Assembly: GCA_946480555.1 (NCBI GenBank)
Contig: CAMLLE010000052.1
Span: forward strand, 1 to 10,546
Source of the DNA: an uncultured Verrucomicrobia subdivision 3 bacterium
Lineage (GTDB): Bacteria; Verrucomicrobiota; Verrucomicrobiae; Limisphaerales; CAMLLE01
Direction of reading: 5' to 3'
DNA: 10,546 bases
The notes under the pieces were generated by a model that ran no database searches, was not told the DNA's origin, and saw only the letters and a list, made by a program, of their open reading frames with translations. Numbering within the stretch: the first letter of the stretch is position 1; each line of letters opens with the position of its first letter. This document shows positions 1 through 5,603 of the stretch, piece by piece. The translations under genes were made by a program, and so were the position numbers.

Positions 1-805
1 GTGCGTGATCTACATGGGCGCGGTGGATTGCGAACGCCAGGCGCTGAATGTGTATCGCATGAAGATGCTCGGCGCCGAAGTGGTGCCGGTGCATGCGGGC
101 CAGAAGACGCTCAAGGAAGCGGTGAATGAAGCAATGCGCGACTGGGTCACAAACGTCCGCAGCACACACTACATTCTCGGCACTGCCTACGGAGCACATC
201 CGTACCCGGTGATGGTCCGGAATTTCCAGCGCGTCATCGGCGATGAAGCCCGGCGCCAGATTCTGGAGAAGGAGAAGCGTTTGCCGGACGCGCTGATCGC
301 ATGCGTCGGTGGCGGTTCAAATGCGATCGGACTCTTCTATCCATTCATCGAAGACGCTTCCGTGAAAATGATAGGCGTGGAGGCGGGCGGCCTGGGCATC
401 AAACCCGAACAACACGCGGCGCGTTTTCAGGGCGGTTCACTCGGCGTTTTGCAGGGCACCCGCAGCTACATTCTCCAGGATGATTTCGGGCAGATTCAAC
501 TGACGCACAGCGTGAGCGCAGGCCTGGATTACGCGGCGGTCGGTCCGGAGCACGCTTACCTGCGCGATGCCAACCGCGCCGAATACACCTACGCGACGGA
601 CGAGAAGGCGCTCGAAGCGTTCATGAAGCTGGCACGGCTGGAAGGGATCATTCCCGCACTGGAAAGCTCCCATGCGGTTGCTGAAGTGATCCGCCGGGCG
701 CCGGCGATGAACAAGGATTCCATCGTGATCGTGAATCTGTCTGGCCGCGGCGACAAAGATGTGTCGCAAGTGGCGGCGAAGGTCGGCTTGCAGATGCCGG
801 TTTGA
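1..805 (+). CDS. trpB: tryptophan synthase beta chain (5'-truncated by window edge)
   Basis: TrpB is the PLP enzyme that joins indole (from TrpA) to L-serine to make L-tryptophan in the cytoplasm. The reading frame is open from the first complete codon (base 2) to TGA at 803-805, about 267 residues, against roughly 400 for the family, so the N-terminal third lies outside the window. Visible family signatures, numbered from the GTG codon at 5: the YMGAVD-ERQ-N-RM block at the start, RDWV (46-49), [14 protein letters not shown] (55-68), the PLP-phosphate loop GGGSNAIG (102-109), [14 protein letters not shown] (171-186), [12 protein letters not shown] (213-224) and the terminal NLSGRGDKD (244-252), whose serine contacts the PLP ring nitrogen. 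The PLP lysine would be upstream of the window. No trpA follows; the next gene downstream is an unrelated lipoprotein. Identification is by strong similarity to E. coli TrpB from memory. Confidence 0.97.
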   Translation, partial: CVIYMGAVDCERQALNVYRMKMLGAEVVPVHAGQKTLKEAVNEAMRDWVTNVRSTHYILGTAYGAHPYPVMVRNFQRVIGDEARRQILEKEKRLPDALIACVGGGSNAIGLFYPFIEDASVKMIGVEAGGLGIKPEQHAARFQGGSLGVLQGTRSYILQDDFGQIQLTHSVSAGLDYAAVGPEHAYLRDANRAEYTYATDEKALEAFMKLARLEGIIPALESSHAVAEVIRRAPAMNKDSIVIVNLSGRGDKDVSQVAAKVGLQMPV

Positions 806-954
806 CGCTGGGTTCCATGTTTCGATCGGTTCGAAGCGTGGCGGCGTGCTCGCCGGTCAACCCTTTAGGAGCCCCGCTGAAACGCTGACAATGGGGCGTG
901 CCCCGGACGCAGAAACGGCTGCACTCCTCATTCTCAGACCGCCCAAGCGATTCT

Positions 955-972
955 CGCGGACGGCCGTCCGCG
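955..972. repeat. 18-bp perfect palindrome (possible operator or cruciform)
   Basis: CGCGGACGGCCGTCCGCG equals its own reverse complement over all 18 bases. It lies about 60 bp upstream of the candidate promoter of the lipoprotein gene and about 150 bp after trpB. Its symmetry would suit a dimeric DNA-binding protein. As RNA it would form a 7-bp stem with a 4-base loop, but no T-tract follows, so an intrinsic terminator is less likely. The palindrome is seen directly; its function is unknown. Confidence 0.45.
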
Positions 973-1033
973 CTCCGCAGCGATCCTTGCCACCCGAAAC
1001 TTGAAGCTTGAGTTTTGGAACGGCATTTTTGCC

Positions 1034-1062
1034 TTCAAAATACCGCTTGCCTGTTTTAGAAT
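1034..1062 (+). promoter_or_regulatory. candidate sigma70-type promoter for the lipoprotein gene
   Basis: TTCAAA (1034-1039, 4 of 6 to TTGACA) and TAGAAT (1057-1062, 5 of 6 to TATAAT) are separated by 17 bases. This sits in a locally AT-rich stretch that stands out from the GC-rich surroundings. Transcription would start near 1069 and give a leader of about 30 nt before the ATG at 1100. No Shine-Dalgarno is seen before that ATG. This is a pattern match only. Confidence 0.35.
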
Positions 1063-1099
1063 GGTCGGCTTTAACTCTGCCGAATTGAACCAAATCATC

Positions 1100-1615
1100 A
1101 TGAAGAACCAGTTCGTTTTGTCCCTCGGCGCCGCCGTCGTGCTCGCGTTCACCGGTTGCGACAGTCAAGACTCCGCCACATCCGGCAGCAGCCAGACTCC
1201 TGCCGAATCAACCACCTCCAGTTCCACCACAACCGACGGTCTGAAAGCAAAAGCGGACGCCGTAGCCACCGAAGTGAAGGAAACTGCGCAGCAGGCCGCC
1301 ACCGAAGTCAAAGCCGCCGCTGAGAAGACCGCCAGCGAAGTGAAACAATCCGCGCAGAATCTGGCGGCCAACGCCAGCAGCGGCATTGAGAAACTTCGCG
1401 CCGAGGCGCAGACGCTGATCGAGAAGGCGCAAACGCTGGTCAAGGACAAGCGCGTCAATGACGCGATGGAGATCGTGCAGAAGCTTTCCAACATGTCGCT
1501 CAGCCCCGAGCAGCAGAAGGCGCTGGAAGATCTCAAGTCACAGCTCAAATCGCTGGCATCGAACCAGGTGGTGACCAACGCCGCTTCAGCGATCAACAAC
1601 TTCCTCAAGAAGTAA
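1100..1615 (+). CDS. small lipoprotein with 11-residue amphipathic (LEA/apolipoprotein-like) repeats
   Basis: A 171-residue protein. The start at 1100 is chosen because it opens a lipoprotein signal peptide: MKNQ, then a hydrophobic run (residues 5-18) ending in FTGC with Cys20 as the lipidated residue. Aspartate follows Cys20; in enterobacteria that would favour inner-membrane retention, but the rule may not hold here. Residues 21-45 are a Ser/Thr-rich linker. From about 45 to 121 the sequence falls into an 11-residue register (ATEVKETAQQA, ATEVKAAAEKT, ASEVKQSAQNL and more degenerate units), predicting a long charged amphipathic helix. A second helical, Ala/Leu/Lys-rich part (122-171) completes it. 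The likely role is an envelope-tethered helical or stress-type protein, but no function is known to me. A hairpin with a T-rich tail starts 9 bases after the stop, and a beta-barrel gene follows 63 bases downstream. Confidence 0.82.
   Translation: MKNQFVLSLGAAVVLAFTGCDSQDSATSGSSQTPAESTTSSSTTTDGLKAKADAVATEVKETAQQAATEVKAAAEKTASEVKQSAQNLAANASSGIEKLRAEAQTLIEKAQTLVKDKRVNDAMEIVQKLSNMSLSPEQQKALEDLKSQLKSLASNQVVTNAASAINNFLKK
1265..1462 (+). repeat. 33-bp tandem units encoding 11-residue helix repeats
   Basis: Six in-frame 33-bp units lie inside the lipoprotein gene. The first three (1265-1297, 1298-1330, 1331-1363) are clearly related at DNA level, each beginning GCC-ACC/AGC-GAA-GTG/C-AAG/A. The remaining units keep only the 11-residue hydrophobic and charge pattern. 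The period matches the 11-mer of LEA group 3 and apolipoprotein-type helices, which winds a hydrophobic stripe along a helix. Confidence 0.7.
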
Positions 1616-1624
1616 GCATCCTTT

Positions 1625-1656
1625 TCCGGCGCGCGGAAAATGGACTTCGCGCCGGA
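1625..1656 (+). terminator. 9-bp perfect hairpin with T-rich tail (likely intrinsic terminator or attenuator)
   Basis: TCCGGCGCG (1625-1633) pairs perfectly with CGCGCCGGA (1648-1656) across a 14-base loop and is followed by TTTCGTTT. It begins 9 bases after the lipoprotein stop and ends 22 bases before the DUF481 start codon. It could end the lipoprotein transcript and, if leaky, attenuate read-through into the beta-barrel gene. The stem is seen directly; terminator activity is inferred because the T-tract is interrupted. Confidence 0.55.
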
Positions 1657-1678
1657 TTTCGTTTCGGTTTACAAAATC

Positions 1679-2413
1679 ATGAAGACACTGAGCCCCGCAT
1701 TGTTGGCCGTTCTCGGCCTTTCCGCCACAACCGCAATTGCCGCCGATGAGGCCGCACCCAAATGGGAAAGCAGCGCCGCCGCCGGCCTCACCCTCACCAA
1801 GGGAAACAGCGACACCGTTCTCGGAACGCTGAACCTTGCCACCAAGAAGAAATGGGACGTGCATGAGCTCGCCTTCGGCGCGGACGCCGCTTACGGCCAG
1901 AGCGAAGTGGATGGTGAAGATGAAACCACGGCCAGCTCCGTTCGCGGCAACGGCCAGTACAACCGCCTGTTCAACGAGCGTTTCTATGGCTACGGTCGCC
2001 TCGAAGCATTGCACGACGACGTGGCGAAAGTGGATTACCGCCTCACGATCAGCCCCGGCGCCGGTTACTACCTGATCAAGGAAAAGAACATGGACCTGAG
2101 CGTTGAAGCCGGTCCCGGTTACATCTTCGAACGGCTGGACGGTGAGGAGGACAATTACCTCGTGCTGCGCATTGCAGAGAAATTCAACTACAAGATCAGC
2201 GAACGCGCGCGCATCTGGCAGACGGCGGAACTCCTGCCGCAGGTGGAGGACTTCAGCAATTACCTGCTCAACTTCGAGTTTGGCGTCGAATCCGACCTGA
2301 CCGAAAGTTTGAGCCTGCGCAGCTTCATTCAGGACACCTACGACAGCGAGCCCGCTCCGGGCCGCGACAAGAATGACCTGAAGTGGGTGACGGCGATTGC
2401 TTACAAATTCTAG
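1679..2413 (+). CDS. DUF481 (YdiY-like) outer-membrane beta-barrel protein
   Basis: A 244-residue predicted outer-membrane protein. The ATG at 1679 opens a classic Sec signal peptide (MKTL, hydrophobic core about 7-18, AIA cleavage site after residue 21, then ADEAAP); an in-frame ATG at 1640 lies in the hairpin loop and is less likely. The mature part matches DUF481: a GLTLTKGNSDT motif near 36-46 and alternating strands such as LNLATKKKW and LAFGADAAYGQSE. Further strands include VRGNGQYNRLFNERFYGYGRLE, SPGAGYYLIKE and VEAGPGYIFE. It ends in the strand WVTAIAYKF, with the terminal phenylalanine typical of BAM substrates. DUF481 proteins have no settled biochemical role; some respond to salt or acid. 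No clear Shine-Dalgarno precedes the ATG. The start context (AAAATCATGAAGA) closely resembles that of the neighbouring lipoprotein gene (AAATCATCATGAAGA). Confidence 0.9.
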   Translation: MKTLSPALLAVLGLSATTAIAADEAAPKWESSAAAGLTLTKGNSDTVLGTLNLATKKKWDVHELAFGADAAYGQSEVDGEDETTASSVRGNGQYNRLFNERFYGYGRLEALHDDVAKVDYRLTISPGAGYYLIKEKNMDLSVEAGPGYIFERLDGEEDNYLVLRIAEKFNYKISERARIWQTAELLPQVEDFSNYLLNFEFGVESDLTESLSLRSFIQDTYDSEPAPGRDKNDLKWVTAIAYKF

Positions 2414-2470
2414 CGAAAGCCAGGCTGGGATGCCGCACCGGCGTCCAGCGACAGAAAACTGAGGCGATCT

Positions 2471-2500
2471 GGAACCGCGCGGATTGAACTGCGCGGTTCC
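2471..2500. terminator. 10-bp perfect inverted repeat after the DUF481 gene
   Basis: GGAACCGCGC (2471-2480) and GCGCGGTTCC (2491-2500) are exact reverse complements around a 10-base loop. They sit 57 bases after the DUF481 stop and 31 bases before the EF-hand gene start. No T-run follows on the plus strand, so this may be a factor-assisted terminator, an mRNA-stabilising hairpin or an operator. The inverted repeat is certain; its role is not. Confidence 0.45.
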
Positions 2501-2516
2501 GTGCGAAGGGCGGATC

Positions 2517-2525
2517 AAAGAAAGG
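2517..2525 (+). promoter_or_regulatory. ribosome binding site that sets the start of the EF-hand gene
   Basis: The purine run AAAGAAAGG ends 6 bases before the ATG at 2532. It is the clearest Shine-Dalgarno-like sequence in the window and supports 2532 over the in-frame ATG at 2484, which lies in a hairpin loop. Confidence 0.5.
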
Positions 2526-2531
2526 CATCGT

Positions 2532-4808
2532 ATGCTCAAGCGTGATACCGGCGGTCATCATTGGCGGTTCTTCCGGGCGGGCGGTTTTGACCAGGTCAAA
2601 CTCGAAACCGGCGCGGATCTCCTCAACCTCGACAAGCTCGATCAGAAACTCTGGGTCGCTCTCGCCTGCCCCATCGTGGGCCTGGAGTTCGATCCCAAGA
2701 CGCTCGCGCTGATCGACAGCGACAAGGACGGACGCATCCGCGCGCCGGAGCTGATCGCCGCGGTGAAGTGGGCCGGTTCGATGCTGAAGAATCCCGATCT
2801 GCTCGTGCGCCCCGGCGACACCTTGCCATTCGATGCGATCGACGATTCCACGCCGGAGGGCAGGCAACTGCTGGCCTCCGCCCGCCAGATCGCCGCAAAC
2901 CTTGGCAAAACGGACGCCACCGGCATTTCGCTCCCCGACGTTTCTGATGCCGGAAAAATTTTCAGCAACACGACCTTCAACGGCGACGGTGTGATCATTG
3001 CCGAATCCGCTTCGGACGATGCGACGCGATCGGTCATCAACGACATCGCCGCGTGTCTGGGAACAATTCCAGATCGTTCCGGAAAACCGGGCATCGATCA
3101 GGCGAAAGTGGATGCGTTCTTCGCCGAATGTGCCGCTTACGACACGTGGATGCGCCAGTCTGAATCTGGCGCGGCTTCCATTCAACCCGCCGGTGCGGGA
3201 ACCAGCGCCGCGGCCGCGGCCGTGCGCGCCATTCGTCCGAAAGTGGACGATTACTTCGGCCGCTGCCGTCTGGCCGCATTTGATCCCCGCGCGCAGGCGA
3301 TCTTGAATCGGAAGGAAGAAGATTACCTCGCCTTTGCAGCAACGGATTTGTCCATCAGCGCCGCCGAAGTGTCGGCTTTTCCGCTCGCACAGGTTGCGCC
3401 GGGCAGGCCGCTGCCGCTCGTCACAGGTGTGAATCCCGCCCACGCCGGCGCCGTGGCAACGTTGCATGCGGCGGCAGTGAAGCCATTGCTGGGCGATCGC
3501 TCGGAACTCACCGAAGCGGACTGGCTCGCGTTGCAGGCCCGGCTCGCGCCATTCGAAGCCTGGCACGCGGCCAAGGCCGGCATCGCCGTGGAAAAACTCG
3601 GCATCGACCGTGTCCGGCAGATTCTCGCGAGCAAGGCGAAGGAAACGATCGTGGCGTTGCTCGCCAAAGACAAAGCGCTGGAACCGGAAGCGGCCTCGAT
3701 TTCCAACGTGGAGAAACTGGTCCGTTACGTGCGCGACCTCCATTCGCTTTGCGAAAACTTCGTCAACTTCCGCGACCTTTACGACGGCGGCGAACCCGCG
3801 ATTTTCCAATGCGGCACGCTGTTCCTGGACCAGCGTTCCTGCAGCCTATGCCTGCCGGTGGAAGATGCGACGCGCCACGCGACCATGGCGGGCCTGGCCG
3901 GGGCGTACCTCGCATACTGCGATTGCGTGCGTAAAGCCACGGGCGAAAAAAAGAGCATCGTCGCAATCTTCTCCCAGGGTGACGACGAGAACCTGATGGT
4001 CGGCCGGAATGGCTTGTTCTACGACCGCAAGGGCCGCGACTTCGACGCAACGATCACCAAGATTGTGGCGAACCCGATCAGCCTGCGGCAGGCCTTCTGG
4101 CAGCCGTACAAAAAGTTCGTGCGGATGATTGAGGAACAGGTTTCGAAACGCGCCGCCGCCGCGGACGCAGCGGCAAACGAAAAACTCACCGGCGCAGCCG
4201 CGCTCGCTGCGAATGTGGACAAGAACAAACCGGCGCCTGCGCAACCGACGGCAGCGGGTCAGCCGAAGAAAGTCGATGTGGGCACTGTCGCCGCTTTGGG
4301 CGTGGCATTCGGCGCGATCGGCGGCTTCCTGACCGCAATCGCAACCGGCCTGGTGAAAGTGGCGTCATTTGGCCCTTTGGCCATCGTCGGAACGATCATC
4401 GGAATCATCCTGCTGATCTCCGGTCCTTCGATGATTCTCGCCTACATCAAGCTGCGCAAACGCAACCTCGGGCCGATCCTCGACGCGAACGGCTGGGCGG
4501 TAAACGCGCGCGCGAAGATCAACGTGCCCTTCGGCACCGCGCTCACCCACATTGCGAAACTGCCGCCCGGATCAGAACGCGACCTGCGCGATCCGTTTGC
4601 GGAGAAGCGCAGCCCATGGCCCAAGCTCATTGGCATCGCACTCGCCTTGTACATCGTTTACGCGATCCTGAATCATCTGGGTTACATCTTCCAATGGACC
4701 AACGGAAGGCTCGGGACGGAACGGCCGAAAGCCGAGCAAAAGGCTGAAACCACCGGCTCCAGCGGAACCAACAGCGTCAACTCCGCGACTCCGCCGATCG
4801 CGCCGTAA
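2532..4808 (+). CDS. EF-hand-containing membrane protein with a Cys cluster, unknown function
   Basis: A 758-residue protein that I do not recognise as any characterised family, though I believe similar hypothetical proteins exist in other bacteria. Residues 62-73 form a complete EF-hand loop (DSDKDGRIRAPE: D1, D3, D5, G6, I8, E12), and a degenerate one lies near 148-159 (FNGDGVII). A long Ala-rich helical middle follows. Five cysteines cluster at 427, 437, 440, 463 and 465 (C-x9-CxxC-x22-CxC), a possible metal or redox site. Next comes a charged block near 481-535 (GDDENLMVGRNG, FYDRKGRDFDATITK, NPISLRQAFWQPYKKFVRMIEEQ) and an Ala-rich linker to about 580. Three hydrophobic segments follow (about 585-608, 616-639, 696-720); between the second and third is LGPILDANGWAVNAR-INVPFG. 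There is no signal peptide, so the long N-terminal part is probably cytoplasmic. The start is set by a purine-rich site at 2517-2525. Calcium binding is an inference from the loop. Confidence 0.85.
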   Translation: MLKRDTGGHHWRFFRAGGFDQVKLETGADLLNLDKLDQKLWVALACPIVGLEFDPKTLALIDSDKDGRIRAPELIAAVKWAGSMLKNPDLLVRPGDTLPFDAIDDSTPEGRQLLASARQIAANLGKTDATGISLPDVSDAGKIFSNTTFNGDGVIIAESASDDATRSVINDIAACLGTIPDRSGKPGIDQAKVDAFFAECAAYDTWMRQSESGAASIQPAGAGTSAAAAAVRAIRPKVDDYFGRCRLAAFDPRAQAILNRKEEDYLAFAATDLSISAAEVSAFPLAQVAPGRPLPLVTGVNPAHAGAVATLHAAAVKPLLGDRSELTEADWLALQARLAPFEAWHAAKAGIAVEKLGIDRVRQILASKAKETIVALLAKDKALEPEAASISNVEKLVRYVRDLHSLCENFVNFRDLYDGGEPAIFQCGTLFLDQRSCSLCLPVEDATRHATMAGLAGAYLAYCDCVRKATGEKKSIVAIFSQGDDENLMVGRNGLFYDRKGRDFDATITKIVANPISLRQAFWQPYKKFVRMIEEQVSKRAAAADAAANEKLTGAAALAANVDKNKPAPAQPTAAGQPKKVDVGTVAALGVAFGAIGGFLTAIATGLVKVASFGPLAIVGTIIGIILLISGPSMILAYIKLRKRNLGPILDANGWAVNARAKINVPFGTALTHIAKLPPGSERDLRDPFAEKRSPWPKLIGIALALYIVYAILNHLGYIFQWTNGRLGTERPKAEQKAETTGSSGTNSVNSATPPIAP

Positions 4809-4830
4809 CACCGGTCTGCTCAAATTCCGC

Positions 4831-4855
4831 GGCGGCGTCTCATGAGAGCGCCGCC
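4831..4855 (+). repeat. hairpin A between the EF-hand gene and nth
   Basis: GGCGGCG (4831-4837) pairs exactly with CGCCGCC (4849-4855); the loop contains the palindrome TCTCATGAGA. It starts 23 bases after the EF-hand gene stop and covers the most upstream in-frame ATG of nth (4842), which argues against that start. It may act as a T-less terminator. Its 3' arm can also pair with the 5' arm of hairpin B. Confidence 0.5.
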
Positions 4856-4870
4856 ATCCAGGACGAAGAC

Positions 4871-4892
4871 GGCGGCTTTCCTAAGAGCCGCC
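4871..4892 (+). repeat. hairpin B immediately before the nth start
   Basis: GGCGGCT (4871-4877) pairs exactly with AGCCGCC (4886-4892) across an 8-base loop, ending 3 bases before the ATG at 4896. Its 5' arm is also complementary to the 3' arm of hairpin A, so the two hairpins and the A-3'/B-5' pairing are mutually exclusive. A regulatory switch or a small dispersed repeat family are both possible. Confidence 0.45.
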
Positions 4893-4895
4893 GCG

Positions 4896-5603
4896 ATGGT
4901 TCAAGATTTGAATTTACGATCCCCGCCCTCCACATTGCCACGCGTGCCGCGCGAATCGTCAGTTCAGAGACAGCAGCGCACGCAGAAGATCATTGCCGGT
5001 CTGAAGCGTGCGTATCCCGATGCGCATTGCGAACTCAATTTTTCGAATCCGCTGGAGCTGCTCATCGCCACGATTCTTTCCGCGCAATGCACTGACAAGC
5101 GCGTGAACATCGTCACGGCCGATCTCTTCAAGCGCTATCGCTCCGCGGAAGATTTCGCCCACGCGGATCTGCCGAAACTGGAGGACGCCATCAAGAGCAC
5201 CGGCTTCTATCGCAACAAGGCGAAGAACATCCAGGCGTGCTGCCAATCGATCGTTGAAAAGCATGGCGGCGAAGTTCCGAAAACGATGGAGGCACTCACC
5301 GAGCTGGGCGGCGTCGGGCGGAAAACCGCCAACGTGGTTCTCGGAAATGCGTTTGATACGAACGTGGGCGTCGTGGTGGATACTCACGTCGGACGGTTGT
5401 CGCTGCGGCTGGGACTCACGCGGGAAACGGATCCGGTGAGAGTGGAGCAGGCGTTGATGCTGCTGGTGCCGCAGAGCGACTGGACGCTGTTCAGCCACCT
5501 GCTGATCTGGCATGGCCGCCGCCGTTGCACTGCGCGAAATCCCGATTGCCCGAATTGCGAAGTGCGCGAGCTTTGCCCGAAGATCGGAGTGGCTGGGAAA
5601 TGA
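4896..5603 (+). CDS. nth: endonuclease III (DNA glycosylase/AP lyase)
   Basis: Bifunctional base-excision repair enzyme that removes oxidised pyrimidines and cleaves the resulting abasic site. With the ATG at 4896 it is 235 residues, against 211 in E. coli. Signatures: LNFSNPLELLIATILSAQ near the N-terminus; the helix-hairpin-helix LGGVGRKTANVVL with the Schiff-base lysine at 143; VVDTHVGR with the catalytic aspartate at 162; and the [4Fe-4S] cluster motif C-x6-C-x2-C-x5-C at 211, 218, 221 and 227. All key residues are present. The start is uncertain: ATG 4842 lies in a hairpin, ATG 4896 adds an unconserved Pro/Ser-rich tail of about 25 residues, and GTG or TTG codons near 4935-4945 would fit the family length better. 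The stop TGA (5601-5603) overlaps the apparent ATG of the next gene as ATGA. Confidence 0.95.
   Translation: MVQDLNLRSPPSTLPRVPRESSVQRQQRTQKIIAGLKRAYPDAHCELNFSNPLELLIATILSAQCTDKRVNIVTADLFKRYRSAEDFAHADLPKLEDAIKSTGFYRNKAKNIQACCQSIVEKHGGEVPKTMEALTELGGVGRKTANVVLGNAFDTNVGVVVDTHVGRLSLRLGLTRETDPVRVEQALMLLVPQSDWTLFSHLLIWHGRRRCTARNPDCPNCEVRELCPKIGVAGK

Larger units (their letters stand above)
806..1099. other. intergenic region between trpB and the lipoprotein gene
   Basis: About 290 bp with no convincing gene. It holds an 18-bp perfect palindrome (955-972), a small GGGG/CCCC hairpin near 893-905 and a candidate promoter (1034-1062). No strong U-tailed terminator is visible directly after trpB. An in-frame extension of the lipoprotein ORF up to 1001 exists, but it lacks family-like sequence and is read here as leader. 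Confidence 0.6.

Noticed and set aside
1001..1018. Near-palindrome around AAGCTT before the lipoprotein promoter
   Set aside because: Only the central six bases are symmetric; outer pairing has several mismatches.
1001..1099. Upstream start for the lipoprotein gene
   Set aside because: It would bury the lipoprotein signal peptide 33 residues inside the protein; the region fits a promoter and leader instead.
1586..2539. 317-codon minus-strand frame opposite the DUF481 gene
   Set aside because: The plus-strand frame has a signal peptide, beta-barrel strands and a terminal Phe. The antisense frame has no recognisable features and crosses intergenic hairpins.
2325..3809. Long open frame (494 codons) on the minus strand opposite the EF-hand gene
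   Set aside because: Arg/Gly/His-rich with no domain-like motifs. It shadows a coding frame with patterned motifs and a good ribosome binding site; long antisense frames are expected in GC-rich genes.
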